Numbered from the stretch's first letter, positions 26,522 to 35,688 are shown. The stretch is 64,000 bases of DNA from Exiguobacterium oxidotolerans JCM 12280 (GCF_000702625.1 NZ_JNIS01000001.1:1054001-1118000), one strand, 5' to 3'. Notes: generated by a model not told the origin, from the letters alone. Made by a program: numbers and translations.

Positions 26522-28162
26522 TCACATCGTCAGCCAATCCGCGACCGGTCCAAGTACGAGCACTGGCAAGAATGTCAGCGCACCGATGAGTACGACCGTC
26601 CCGAGGAAAACTGTGCCGAAAAGTGGGGTATCTGTTTTAAACGAAAATTCATCTTGCGGAACGGCCGGTTTCGCCTTGAGTGATCCGGCAATCGCCAGCA
26701 TCAAAATCAGCGGAATGTAGCGGCCGAAGAATAAGGCGAACGACGTCGCGACATTCCAGTAGACGTTCGCATCGCCGAGCCCTTCAAAACCGGAGCCGTT
26801 GTTGGCCGTCGCGGATGTAAATTCGTACAAGACTTGCGACAAGCCGTGATACCCCGGATTCGAAATCCCGGCGACTCCCGGTGCGACGTACATCGAGACC
26901 GCTGTCCCGACAAGAATGAGGAATGGTGGGACGAGCAAGGTGATCGCCATCAGTTTGACTTCAAATGTTTCCAGTTTCTTGCCGAGGAAAGTCGGTGTCC
27001 GACCAATCAACAGCCCCGTTAAGAAGACGGCAATGAACGCATACAACAGGACATTCAAGAAACCGGCACCCGTTCCGCCGTAAACGACGTTCAGCATCAT
27101 GTTCCCGAGCTGGATCAGTCCGGCGAGCGGATGGAGCGAATCCTGCATCGCATTGACGGCACCGGTTTCAGCGGCCGTCGTAATCGAACTGTACAAGGCC
27201 GTTCCAATCTGTCCGAACCGGAGCTCCTGACCGTGTGCGGTCGGGTTTGCGAAGAGACTGCCGGCCATGCCGACCGTCATCATGACGAACAAGATCGTCA
27301 TCACGCCGAGGAACAGGCGGCCCTGCTTAGCCGAACCGATGATTTTTCCGTAAGCGATCGGCAGCGACATCGGAATCAGCAACATCAAGAACATCTGGAT
27401 GAAGTTGACGTATTGGTTCGGGTTCTCAAACGGATGCGATCCGTTGACACCGAAGAAACCGCCACCGTTATTCCCGAGCTGTTTGATGACTTCAAACGCA
27501 GCGACCGGTCCCCGGTAAATCAGTTGCTTTGCTCCTTCGAGCGTCGTGACGTTGACAGCGCCGCCGAACGTCTGTGGAACACCGAGTACGATCATCGCCA
27601 TTCCGAACAATAGAGAAATCGGCAACAGGATCCGGACGATGAAACGGACGAAGTCGGCATAGAAATTACCGAGCGGTTGATTCGCAAGCCCACGGATGAC
27701 CGCGATACAGACGGTAAACCCCATCGTTGGGGCGACAAACAACATCGTTCCGAGGACGAACGTTTGTGACAGATACGAAAGTGCCTCTCCTGAGTAGTGT
27801 TGCTGATCGGTGTTCGTCATGAAACTGATCGTCGTATGCAGGGCCGTCGACCAGTCGAGATTAACCGCACCGTTCGGATTTAAGGGTAGACTGCCTTGGA
27901 AACGAAGTAACAAATAACCGCCGATGAAGAAGAAGACATTTACGAGCAACAAACTTTTCGAATAGCCGACCCACGATTGATCGTGTTTCTTTTCATCGAC
28001 ACCGAGTAACAACAAGAGTCGTCGTTCGACTTTACCGATTTTATCAATCTGACGATCAGCGATCGGTGCGAAGTGCGTACCGATATAGCGACCGAGCAAG
28101 ACCGCCGCACAGAGTGCGATGACGAGTAGGATCCAAAATTGGATCATGAATTGAGTCCACAT
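26522..28162 (-). CDS. kdpA: Potassium-transporting ATPase subunit A
   Basis: A 546-residue channel-like subunit that binds and translocates K+. It has about ten membrane segments and the four pore-loop regions of KdpA, e.g. SFMTNTDQQHYSGE, GNNGGGFFGVNGSHPFENP, TAAETGAVNAM and SATANNGSGFEGLGD. GGGAGAAAAGAAAAAC lies before the ATG. It starts 23 bp after kdpF. The length is close to the usual 555-560 residues. Confidence 0.95.
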   Translation of the reverse strand: MWTQFMIQFWILLVIALCAAVLLGRYIGTHFAPIADRQIDKIGKVERRLLLLLGVDEKKHDQSWVGYSKSLLLVNVFFFIGGYLLLRFQGSLPLNPNGAVNLDWSTALHTTISFMTNTDQQHYSGEALSYLSQTFVLGTMLFVAPTMGFTVCIAVIRGLANQPLGNFYADFVRFIVRILLPISLLFGMAMIVLGVPQTFGGAVNVTTLEGAKQLIYRGPVAAFEVIKQLGNNGGGFFGVNGSHPFENPNQYVNFIQMFLMLLIPMSLPIAYGKIIGSAKQGRLFLGVMTILFVMMTVGMAGSLFANPTAHGQELRFGQIGTALYSSITTAAETGAVNAMQDSLHPLAGLIQLGNMMLNVVYGGTGAGFLNVLLYAFIAVFLTGLLIGRTPTFLGKKLETFEVKLMAITLLVPPFLILVGTAVSMYVAPGVAGISNPGYHGLSQVLYEFTSATANNGSGFEGLGDANVYWNVATSFALFFGRYIPLILMLAIAGSLKAKPAVPQDEFSFKTDTPLFGTVFLGTVVLIGALTFLPVLVLGPVADWLTM

Positions 28163-28185
28163 GTTTTTCTTTTCTCCCTATGCGA

Positions 28186-28266
28186 TTAGAATTTTTCTGG
28201 ATAGAGCAGACAATAGCCGAGATATAAAAAGACAAGACAACCGGTCACAAGTAAAAACCATGTCAT
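28186..28266 (-). CDS. kdpF: Potassium-transporting ATPase subunit F
   Basis: A 26-residue single-helix peptide ending in the family signature LLYPEKF, with a hydrophobic core (WFLLVTGCLVFLYLGY). KdpF stabilises the KdpABC complex. The ribosome site AGGTGA lies six bases before the ATG. Its ATG overlaps the stop of the preceding 35-residue peptide as ATGA. It is too short for standard ORF calling. Confidence 0.9.
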   Translation of the reverse strand: MTWFLLVTGCLVFLYLGYCLLYPEKF

Positions 28267-28370
28267 CTCCGGTCACCTGCTTGCCACTGGACCTGTTCAA
28301 TCAATCGAATCATCAAAAACGAACTTCCAAAAAACAGTCCGAGTAATCCAATAACACAAAGTTCTCCCAT
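28263..28370 (-). CDS. Small membrane peptide at the head of the kdp operon
   Basis: A 35-residue open frame with a strong ribosome site (GGAGG nine bases before the ATG). One hydrophobic helix (ELCVIGLLGLFFGSSFLMI) is followed by RLIEQVQWQAGDRR. It overlaps the kdpF start codon by 4 bp (ATGA), which indicates translational coupling. It is the first cistron after the c-di-AMP riboswitch. I know no named family. From memory, unnamed small ORFs of similar design precede kdpF in other bacteria. A role as an additional Kdp accessory peptide is inference. Confidence 0.7.
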   Translation of the reverse strand: MGELCVIGLLGLFFGSSFLMIRLIEQVQWQAGDRR

Positions 28371-28423
28371 GTTGAAATAACCTCCATATTATTCAATATT
28401 TTTACAATTAAACACGACAAAAA

Positions 28424-28458
28424 GACGATGTGAGGCAGTAACGGCCCCAGCATCGCCT
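28424..28458 (-). terminator. Expression-platform terminator of the kdp riboswitch
   Basis: On the minus strand GGCGATG...CATCGTC forms the stem, with an inner GGC/GCC pairing, followed by TTTTTGT. Confidence 0.75.
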
Positions 28459-28477
28459 TTAAAAATTGGCATCACTG

Positions 28478-28662
28478 AATAAGAGTCGTTCCCTCCTAAA
28501 ACGCCTGCGAGGTTAGCTGTCGGATTCGGGCATACCTAGGATTTCGCCCTACTTCTCTAATCGAGAAGATTCACCCCGTGTCACGTGTCGTGACGGTTGG
28601 GTCCCCCGCTTCAATCATGAACTCGGCGTACTTTGAGATCGAAGCATTAACATGTTAGTGTT
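28478..28662 (-). promoter_or_regulatory. c-di-AMP riboswitch (ydaO/yuaA type)
   Basis: On the minus strand the aptamer shows the diagnostic blocks GGGGGACCCA, GGGGTGAATC, a TCTTCTC/GAGAAG stem, CCCGAATCCGACAGCTAACC, TCGCAGGCGT and TTAGGAGGGA. High c-di-AMP, which signals sufficient K+, is known to stabilise termination of K+ transporter genes, which fits the kdp operon downstream. Confidence 0.95.
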
Positions 28663-28787
28663 CGTTGATGAGATGGATATTACTCCGATTATTTGAGGTT
28701 GTAAAGCGAATTTCCTAAAAAAATATAGTCAGACTTTTTGATGACTTCTTTTACAAAAATAGTGTTTTCGACATATGGTTATAGAAG

Positions 28788-28864
28788 AAAAAAAACCGTA
28801 GAAATCGGTTCCTTCATCTGAATGAGAACATCCCTTCAGTGAGAAAACAATCTACGGTTTTTTT
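28788..28864. terminator. Long hairpin, likely bidirectional terminator
   Basis: AAAAAAACCGTAGA and TCTACGGTTTTTTT pair over about 14 bp, enclosing an inner imperfect hairpin. It lies between the riboswitch leader and the small membrane protein gene. Confidence 0.6.
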
Positions 28865-28878
28865 GAAAAAAGCACTTC

Positions 28879-29073
28879 TTATGATTGCTCATTCAATTTA
28901 GCTTGGACCGTCAAAGGAGCTAGCATTGTCACCCACAGGGCAACCACTCCAGAAACAAGAATCACAATATCGCGTTCGAATCCGAGGGTCAACAACGTAA
29001 TACAACTTGCGACCAGTACGAGACAGAGCGTCGCGATCATGACATGACGCGATTGTTTCAACATTTTTCTCAT
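28879..29073 (-). CDS. Small two-helix membrane protein, unknown
   Basis: A 64-residue protein with two predicted helices (about 11-31, IATLCLVLVASCITLLTLG; about 35-54, IVILVSGVVALWVTMLAPL) and a basic N-terminus. GGAGAGATGCCAC precedes the ATG. I recognise no family. It is transcribed toward the kdp leader. Confidence 0.6.
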   Translation of the reverse strand: MRKMLKQSRHVMIATLCLVLVASCITLLTLGFERDIVILVSGVVALWVTMLAPLTVQAKLNEQS

Positions 29074-29257
29074 GTGGCATCTCTCCTTTCCTTCCAGACT
29101 CGCTTACTATTTTAACAAAGATCGGGTCGCTTGTGGGGCGGTGACACGGGATTGACGATGCTTTGTGACGGAACTGTCATCTGAAAGTTTACGTTTTCGG
29201 CGCTTCAGACATTCATTTGGTACACTGTTAGGTAAGACAGGTTAAGGGGGAATTTTT

Positions 29258-29737
29258 TTGTTACACGAACACTCATTCACACGCGTCGACGGTACGACAG
29301 CGACGTTAGACGACTACAAAGGACAAGCTTGGCTGATCGTCAACACCGCCAGTAAATGCGGCTTGACGCCACAATTCGAGGGACTCGAACACCTGCATCA
29401 AACGTATCGCGATCAGGGTCTCGTCGTTCTCGGTTTCCCGTGTAATCAATTTGCTGAACAGGATCCGGGCACGGATGAAGAAATCCAAGAATTTTGCCAA
29501 ATCAACTACGGTGTCACGTTTCCCGTCTTCTCAAAAGTCGAAGTCAATGGTGAACAGGCCCATCCCTTATTCGCTGAATTAAAAGCAGCCGCACCAAACG
29601 CAGACGGTGCGGACGACGTCGAATGGAACTTCACGAAGTTCCTCGTCACGCGAGATGGTGAAGTGACACGTTTTTCACCGAAGACGAACCCAACGGATTT
29701 GACCGCTGCAATCGAACGCTTACTCGTACGTGTTTGA
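29258..29737 (+). CDS. Glutathione peroxidase-family thiol peroxidase
   Basis: A 159-residue peroxidase of the GPx/BsaA family. The peroxidatic residue is Cys, not selenocysteine (NTASKCGLTPQF, about residue 34). The other catalytic residues are visible as FPCNQF (Gln) and WNFTKF (Trp, Asn). Bacterial Cys-GPx enzymes usually take electrons from thioredoxin. The start is TTG at 29258 with AAGGGGG eight bases upstream; no in-frame ATG fits. Confidence 0.92.
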   Translation: MLHEHSFTRVDGTTATLDDYKGQAWLIVNTASKCGLTPQFEGLEHLHQTYRDQGLVVLGFPCNQFAEQDPGTDEEIQEFCQINYGVTFPVFSKVEVNGEQAHPLFAELKAAAPNADGADDVEWNFTKFLVTRDGEVTRFSPKTNPTDLTAAIERLLVRV

Positions 29738-29839
29738 TAAAAAAACGAGGCTCAGGCCTAACGGAACAGCCAGCAAAAAGCTTCAGTCAGTTTACACATA
29801 CGAAGAAAAATAGCGACTTCGTCGAACTTACGCAAAGAA

Positions 29840-29885
29840 GGGATTGCACATCTTATCGAGATGGCAATCCCTTCTGTTTAATCAT
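29840..29885 (+). terminator. Probable terminator downstream of the peroxidase gene
   Basis: GGGATTGC...GCAATCCC with a T-rich 3' side. The rest of the 190-bp gap (29738-29930) holds nothing I can identify. Confidence 0.55.
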
Positions 29886-29930
29886 TGCTTTCAAAAGTAA
29901 CTCATTATGCCCCAGCCTGATTTTTTCTTT

Positions 29931-30500
29931 TTAAGGAGTCCCCGGTTCGAGGTGTCCTTTAATCATCTCTTCCGCGAGACGTGTCACGTCCTCGATATCA
30001 CGCATTTCTGTAAACGAATGTCCCCAGACGTCAAGCTGCTCGATTTCTTCAATCGGTTGTGTGCTGAAGCGTTCGCCCGTCGGTTCAAATGAACTGGCGA
30101 TCGTCGACTCAAACGCGGCATACTTTAATAACCACGGTTTGTCCGTCAACAACTTCACGACTTGCTTCGGTTGTTTGAACGCGACGTCGCCGACCAGTAC
30201 GACGGGGTCAAATCGCTCATGAAGTGGGTGTGTATATTGGACAGACACGACGAGCGCATGCTGGACATGCTTGTCATTTTGTCGGATATACGACCGCGTC
30301 AAAAAATGCGGGACAAGTGACTCGGCACTATCTTTTGTCTGATGGATGCTTAAGCCATGCTCGGTCTGTACAAGATCAGGAAGAATCGGTTCGTACCCTC
30401 GATTCGCCAACTGCTGGTCCAGCTCTTTAAATAATAATAGTGTATGTTCGACGAGTGCCCGCACTTGACGAAATGACAGTTGAATCGATTGATTGATCAT
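29931..30500 (-). CDS. Conserved-looking protein of unknown function
   Basis: A 189-residue soluble protein with no signal peptide or membrane segment. It has an alpha-helical N-terminus (SFRQVRALVEHTLLLFKELD) and a mixed alpha/beta remainder (ALVVSVQYTHPL, PVVLVGDVAF). I do not recognise the family. Third-codon usage looks like that of neighbouring genes, so it is probably real. Confidence 0.6.
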   Translation of the reverse strand: MINQSIQLSFRQVRALVEHTLLLFKELDQQLANRGYEPILPDLVQTEHGLSIHQTKDSAESLVPHFLTRSYIRQNDKHVQHALVVSVQYTHPLHERFDPVVLVGDVAFKQPKQVVKLLTDKPWLLKYAAFESTIASSFEPTGERFSTQPIEEIEQLDVWGHSFTEMRDIEDVTRLAEEMIKGHLEPGTP

Positions 30501-30602
30501 GAATGTGACCTGCCTTCCAAATGATATGGTAATATATAGTCTTTTACCCAGCTTAGACTGGCTTCATTCCTATTCTTTGAAAATCGTGCTAAGATTTCGA
30601 AT

Positions 30603-31667
30603 TCACGTAGTTAATCGACGGGTGATTTGTTCAGCACGACGGGCGAGACGCAAACGGGATAATTCGCTGTCTAACGTGACGCATTCATCAGCATCATGAA
30701 TCGATTCACAAATTAAAGCTAGCGCGTATCGACGTTCGACATGACCAGCAAGTATCACGCATGGTACTAAAGCTTCATTCGCCCGCTCGGCGACGATTGC
30801 GGGTAACTTCCCTAGTGCCGTTTGTGCATCCACTTTCCCTTCCCCTGTCCAAACGTAATCTGCCGCTTCAAGGCGTTGATCAAACTTAATCTGATTCAAC
30901 AAAAAGAGTGCTCCGGAAAAGATATCCGCCCCTAATGCCGCAGCAGCTCCACCTAACCCGCCTGCAGCACCAGCACCTGCGACTTCGTTGACACCGAGTA
31001 TGTTACCGATTCGTTCGAGATGAACATCGAGCACATCAATCTCTCGCGCCGTCAACCCCTTTTGTGGTCCGAATACTTTCGCTGCCCCATGCTTTCCGGC
31101 ATAAGCAGCTGTTACATCTGCCAATACGTGAAGTTTGACGGCAAGCTTTGGCAAGATGATGTGTTCCGTCTCGAGTAAAGGGTTGTCCGTCCAAGTAATC
31201 GGTTGACTTCGTCCGTCAAGCAACACTGCACCGAGTTCATACAAAAATCCAAGCCCTCCATCCGTCGTCCCTGTCCCACCGAGTGCCAAAAAAATTTCTG
31301 TTGCCCCTGCATCCATCGCGCGGAGCACGAGTCGTCCGACGCCTCTCGTATGAAGAGTGATCGGTGAATCGGTTGCTCTGACCTGCCCAAGACCACAAAC
31401 TCTCGCCACCTCGATGATGGCTTGTTCATTTTTTCTGGCATATTGTGCCCGAATCGGACGACCTGCTAAATCGATTGTTTCTGCTTCTGCTTGAACAAAG
31501 TCGTTCGCAAACAGCATCTCAAGTGTTCCTTCTCCTCCATCTGCTCCCGGGCTCCAGTCAATCGTCGCCTCTCGATCCCCTTGTAAAATCCCGTTTTGGA
31601 CGGCCAATGCTACTTCCTCCGATGTCAAACTGCCTTTGAAACTATCGCTGATGATAAAATGATGCAT
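30603..31667 (-). CDS. Glycerate kinase (GarK/GlxK family)
   Basis: A 354-residue type 1 glycerate kinase that phosphorylates D-glycerate, normally to 2-phosphoglycerate. Landmarks are ISDSFKGSLTSEEVA near the N-terminus, WSPGADGGEGTLE (active-site loop), IEVARVCGLGQV, LALGGTGTTDGGLGFLYELG and GKVDAQTALGKLP. It is slightly shorter than the usual 375-380 residues at the C-terminus but ends naturally. No glyoxylate or glycerate pathway genes are adjacent. Confidence 0.9.
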   Translation of the reverse strand: MHHFIISDSFKGSLTSEEVALAVQNGILQGDREATIDWSPGADGGEGTLEMLFANDFVQAEAETIDLAGRPIRAQYARKNEQAIIEVARVCGLGQVRATDSPITLHTRGVGRLVLRAMDAGATEIFLALGGTGTTDGGLGFLYELGAVLLDGRSQPITWTDNPLLETEHIILPKLAVKLHVLADVTAAYAGKHGAAKVFGPQKGLTAREIDVLDVHLERIGNILGVNEVAGAGAAGGLGGAAAALGADIFSGALFLLNQIKFDQRLEAADYVWTGEGKVDAQTALGKLPAIVAERANEALVPCVILAGHVERRYALALICESIHDADECVTLDSELSRLRLARRAEQITRRLTT

Positions 31668-31803
31668 CCGTTATCCCTCCTGACGTTTTTGATTCAATCG
31701 GACATCGTTTTTTGATTCCGCTTCCAGTTAATGTTATTATGGACTTAATTTTCATAATATTTTTTTGTTTGAAGAAATTATTTTCTTACAGGAGGTCTGT
31801 CGC

Positions 31804-32505
31804 ATGGAACGCTGTTCGCTTTGTGGAACACTTTTAAAATCACAGGATACAGCTTGCTCCCATTGCCAGCATCCTGTGACTGAAAAAAAACGATTACATA
31901 TGTCATCCACTTCATCGTCACACGTATCAAAGAAACGACATCCTCTGCTTTGGACGATTGCTGTCATGACGGTTTTAGTTCTCTCTTTTGGTGCCTGGTC
32001 TTGGTTCGGTCCGACGACGGCAACGAAGATCGACAATCCGTCGAACGTCCAACCAATCGCCTTATCTGAATGGACAGATGAGGACAGTGCTTATAATCAA
32101 ACGTATTCAAAAGAGAATCCACCGACTTCATATGAAGTCCTAAAATTCGTTCGCCAATATACACAAACAATTCCGGAGCACGTGACGTACTCCTCTACAA
32201 CCGATTCGCTTGAAACGTTTGCTGCGATTCAGTTCACGACGCTTGAGGCATTCCAGTCAGAGTTCGATGCCCTTCAAGCAATTGTCGCCGTAAGCGATCA
32301 CCCGATCACGCCGCTCCCGCATACGATTGATTTCGATCAGTTCTACTCAAAAGGAACGACGTTCGAAGTCGAGACGACAGAAACGTATAAAATCGCTACC
32401 GTTCCGGAAAATCAGTTCGTGACGTATGACGTTCACTATACGGTTCGCCTGCATACCGACCACCTTCAAATCACAAACATTACGCGAAAGGAGGTCAACG
32501 CATGA
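31804..32505 (+). CDS. Zinc-ribbon, single-pass membrane protein
   Basis: A 233-residue protein with an N-terminal zinc ribbon of two CxxC motifs (CSLCG, CSHCQ), a basic linker, one membrane helix (about 43-62, LLWTIAVMTVLVLSFGAWSWF) and an extracytoplasmic domain. The layout resembles TcaA/YvbJ-type proteins, but the external domain is shorter and not recognised. AGGAGGTCTGTCGC precedes the ATG at 31804. It overlaps the following lipoprotein gene by 4 bp (ATGA), so the two are likely partners. Confidence 0.72.
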   Translation: MERCSLCGTLLKSQDTACSHCQHPVTEKKRLHMSSTSSSHVSKKRHPLLWTIAVMTVLVLSFGAWSWFGPTTATKIDNPSNVQPIALSEWTDEDSAYNQTYSKENPPTSYEVLKFVRQYTQTIPEHVTYSSTTDSLETFAAIQFTTLEAFQSEFDALQAIVAVSDHPITPLPHTIDFDQFYSKGTTFEVETTETYKIATVPENQFVTYDVHYTVRLHTDHLQITNITRKEVNA

Positions 32506-33136
32506 AACGATTACTCTTATTGATGCCCTTCTTTTTGATTGGCTGTACATCAGATCCAACACAGATTCAAGATGAGCTGGAACACTATCAATATACAAAA
32601 GCTGTCGATTTATCGACCGATCAAGACGAGATGAACGAGCCCGCCCGTTTGATGGTGCAGCTCGAACAGGCCTTAGCGAGCTATCGTTTGCAGGATGTCG
32701 TGACGATTTCAAAAAAATTGAACAGCTTAATCTTCCGGATGATCACACTGTTCGTGAACGGGCCGTCTCAATCCGTCTTGGTGTCGATGCGTTGTTACAG
32801 GACCTGTCGCGCCTCGAAGCGACCTACCGAGTCGATCGCAGTCTGTTGGATACAGGAGTGTCCGAAGAAAAATTTGACGGACAAGGCGACATCGAAATTC
32901 GATTCGATGACGAACACTCCCTGATTGCGACCTTCTTCTATGATGACTTCGGCATGAAAGAAGCACCACGGCAAGGAACAGACGAAATCCGTTTCGAACC
33001 AGATTTGACGGCCCGCGTCCCTTTATCAGAAGGTGTCATCTCTTACCGCTTCATCCGCACGACCTTAAAAATCACATATGAAGGCCCCGGCGGAAAACGG
33101 ATTTATTACTTGAAGCAACTAAAAGATGATGCGTAA
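32502..33136 (+). pseudogene. Lipoprotein gene with a frameshift at an A7 run
   Basis: The first frame (32502 to about 32717) encodes a lipoprotein signal (LLLLMPFFLIGC) and about 70 residues. At TTTCAAAAAAATTG (A-run 32711-32717) coding sense switches frame. The downstream frame reads KKIEQLNLPDDHTVRERAVS and continues to 33136 (YLKQLKDDA). Adding one A would restore a single protein of about 211 residues. Unshifted, the first frame stops at 32924 after unrelated sequence. It could be a true frameshift, a sequencing error or transcriptional slippage at A7. It is coupled to the zinc-ribbon gene. The product has no recognised family. Confidence 0.72.
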
Positions 33137-33150
33137 ACAGACAGATGACA

Positions 33151-33187
33151 AAATGGGACTATTCCGATAGCTGGAATAGTCCCATTC
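33151..33187. terminator. Bidirectional terminator
   Basis: AATGGGACTATTCC-GATAGCT-GGAATAGTCCCATT, a 14-bp perfect stem between two convergent units. Confidence 0.75.
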
Positions 33188-33228
33188 GTCTGCCCACATC
33201 ACGCGAACAAGAAATGTCGTGTGATTTT

Positions 33229-34128
33229 TTATAACTTGGCGACGATTTCCGCACATAATTCATGGGTCGCCAAGCTGTCTTCCGCTGTAACGGACGATGA
33301 CGGTTCACCATTAACGCTCGCAATAAATGCATCGACCATCTCGACGAATCCGCGCCGCTTGAGTGTCGCTTCCCAGTTGTCAAGCGGACGACGGAGCGTG
33401 CCTGCTTTCGTTAATTGATCGACCGACGTCACGTCCGTCGCAATCCGTTTTTCATGTGGTCCCATGACTTCGACACGTTCTTCTGTCACACCATTATTCC
33501 GGTTCATGATTCCGATTGCCGTGATCCCGTTCGCTTCGAACTGGATCGTCACGTGATGCAGTAAGTCGTCGACCTTTTTCCCGCGGACACTCAAGTTTTC
33601 GATTTCACCGCACCCTGTTAAAAAACGTAACGTATCGACGACATGGACAAAGTCGTCAAAAATGAATGGTTTCGCATCTTCGATGAACGAAATCCGATTT
33701 TTTTGCATGACGATTAGATTCGGTTGTTCGACTTCTAATAACGTCCGGTGTGCCGACGCAAAACGTCGATTGAATCCTGTGATGAAGTGCAAGTCTTTCT
33801 CCCCTGCTAATCGTGTCAGCTCACGAATTTCCTCGATTTCCATCGAAACGGGCTTATCGATGTAGACATGTACACCTGCTTCGAGCAGTTGTTTCGCTTG
33901 CATCGCATGCACTTTCGTCGCCGAATGAATCATCGCCACGCCAATGCCTGCTTCCGTTAACTGATCGATCGATGTCAGCGTCCCAGCAAAACGATACGCA
34001 TCACACAGTTGCTTCGCCTTGTCTTGATTTTCCGAAACAAGATAAATGTTTAAGTCGGACCGCTCCGCGTAGACCGGTAAGTACGCTTTTTGTGCAATAT
34101 CCCCAAGACCAATGACTGCAATTTTCAT
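33229..34128 (-). CDS. Gfo/Idh/MocA-family oxidoreductase
   Basis: A 299-residue NAD(P)-dependent dehydrogenase. The N-terminal Rossmann fold has GLGDIAQKAYLPV, and EAGVHVYIDKPVSMEIEE contains the family's EKP-like lysine motif (here DKP). TGFNRRFASAH is the usual R-rich segment. The C-terminal domain is short, as in YrbE/virulence-factor MviM-like members. GGGGGATTTATTC precedes the ATG at 34128. Substrate unknown. Confidence 0.85.
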   Translation of the reverse strand: MKIAVIGLGDIAQKAYLPVYAERSDLNIYLVSENQDKAKQLCDAYRFAGTLTSIDQLTEAGIGVAMIHSATKVHAMQAKQLLEAGVHVYIDKPVSMEIEEIRELTRLAGEKDLHFITGFNRRFASAHRTLLEVEQPNLIVMQKNRISFIEDAKPFIFDDFVHVVDTLRFLTGCGEIENLSVRGKKVDDLLHHVTIQFEANGITAIGIMNRNNGVTEERVEVMGPHEKRIATDVTSVDQLTKAGTLRRPLDNWEATLKRRGFVEMVDAFIASVNGEPSSSVTAEDSLATHELCAEIVAKL

Positions 34129-34287
34129 GAATAAATCCCCCTCAGTTCTTTCTGTTCTACTCATTCCCTATGATACGTAGTTTCATACCTGACGTGTAGG
34201 AAATTCTAGTTTTTTGAAAAAAAAGAGAATTTCCTTTTTTTGTTTTATGCTAGAGACATATTTGAACAAGGAGGGAATGAGATTTTT

Positions 34288-35538
34288 ATGAAAGTATCGC
34301 TCAGAATTGGACTGACACTGTTACTGCTTGTCGCCCTATGTCTTCCGGCATTACCCGCACAAGCTGCCAGTTACCAGGTCGTCGTCACTTCGACGATCGG
34401 GGCGAACGTCCGAACGAAGCCGAGCACGAGTTCATCAGCGACCATCACACGTCGCGCTCCGTACAAAGCGAAGTTCACAGCAGTCTCGTACTCAAACGGT
34501 TGGTACAAAATCAAAGATGGGAGTGCGTACCGTTACCTGTCGAATCAAGTCGCGAAAAAAGTCACGGCAAGTTCGACGAAAACGTATAAAATCATCGTCT
34601 ACTCGAAGTATGGTGCGAACGTCCGTACATCACCAAGTACCGCATCCTCTAAAAATATTAAACGGCTCGCTACATACAACTCGAAGTTTAATGCCGTTTC
34701 CTATTCGAATGGTTGGTACAAAGTAAAAGAGAAAGTGAACTATTATTACGTCTCGAGTCAGGTCGCGAAAAAAGTCACGACAAGTGCGCCTGCGACTTCA
34801 AGTAATTATCCTGTCGCCTCGATGCGTTATTTCAAACTCGGCTCCTCGAGCTATGAACTGTCAAAAGCCAGTACGACGCGCCGTTATCCGGCAAGCACGA
34901 CAAAACTGTTGACGGCCCTCGTCGCGTATGACGCCGCTGCCAAAAAAGGAACACTCGATCAAACGTTCACTTTGACCTACTCTATGCTCGCCGTTCCTGC
35001 TGGAAGCAGCACGGCTGGATTCCGTTCGGGTGACAAAGTCACACTCCGTCAACTGTTGAACGGGATGTTGATTCGCTCCGGCAACGACGCAGCAAAAGCC
35101 ATCGCGATCCGGACAGCAGGCTCTGAATCGAAGTTCGTCTCGTTGATGAACAGTCGCGCAAAAACAATCGGTATGGCGTCAAGTCACTTCATGAATCCGC
35201 ACGGTTTCTATCACGCGAGTCACTATACGACAGCAGCAGACATGCAAAAACTCGCTAACACGTATGCTAAGTACCATTACTTGATGGACGTCAGTGGTCG
35301 AAAATCATACAAAACGACCGTCAAAGGACCATACGCCCGGACGTTGACGTGGTACCATACGAACACGTCGCTTCCGAACGAATCGCGCGTCTATGCGAGT
35401 AAGACGGGGTATACACCAGAATCTGCCTATACACGTGTCTTCTTCATTAAAAAAGGTTCGACGCGCTATGGCCTCGTTACGTTGAAAGGAACACTTCCAC
35501 AAACTGAAACGACATTACGCGCTGTCTTAAACCGTTAA
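34288..35538 (+). CDS. D-alanyl-D-alanine carboxypeptidase with two SH3 domains
   Basis: A 416-residue exported penicillin-binding protein. The signal peptide ends near AQAAS (about residue 27). Two bacterial SH3 modules of about 65 residues follow (each with NVRT and YSNGWYK). The peptidase S11 domain comes next, with active-site SxxK (PASTTKLLTALV), SxN (RSGNDAAKA) and KTG (ASKTGYTPES). It should trim pentapeptides in peptidoglycan, and the SH3 modules probably bind the wall. No C-terminal amphipathic anchor as in DacA is evident. AAGGAGGGAATGAG precedes the ATG at 34288. Confidence 0.9.
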   Translation: MKVSLRIGLTLLLLVALCLPALPAQAASYQVVVTSTIGANVRTKPSTSSSATITRRAPYKAKFTAVSYSNGWYKIKDGSAYRYLSNQVAKKVTASSTKTYKIIVYSKYGANVRTSPSTASSKNIKRLATYNSKFNAVSYSNGWYKVKEKVNYYYVSSQVAKKVTTSAPATSSNYPVASMRYFKLGSSSYELSKASTTRRYPASTTKLLTALVAYDAAAKKGTLDQTFTLTYSMLAVPAGSSTAGFRSGDKVTLRQLLNGMLIRSGNDAAKAIAIRTAGSESKFVSLMNSRAKTIGMASSHFMNPHGFYHASHYTTAADMQKLANTYAKYHYLMDVSGRKSYKTTVKGPYARTLTWYHTNTSLPNESRVYASKTGYTPESAYTRVFFIKKGSTRYGLVTLKGTLPQTETTLRAVLNR

Positions 35539-35549
35539 TCGCCCGTCCC

Positions 35550-35592
35550 CTTAGGAGACTTTCTTCGGAAACACTTCTAGGGGATTTTTTTG
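35550..35592 (+). terminator. Terminator of the carboxypeptidase gene
   Basis: CCCCTTAGGAG...CTTCTAGGGG followed by an ATTTTTTT tract. Confidence 0.7.
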
Positions 35593-35688
35593 TTCTGATT
35601 TCCTTTAAAATTTCACTTGCATTGGAAGCGAATTCATCATATGGTTAAAGCACAATCAGACGTCTGACGTCTCAATGGAGGTATGACC

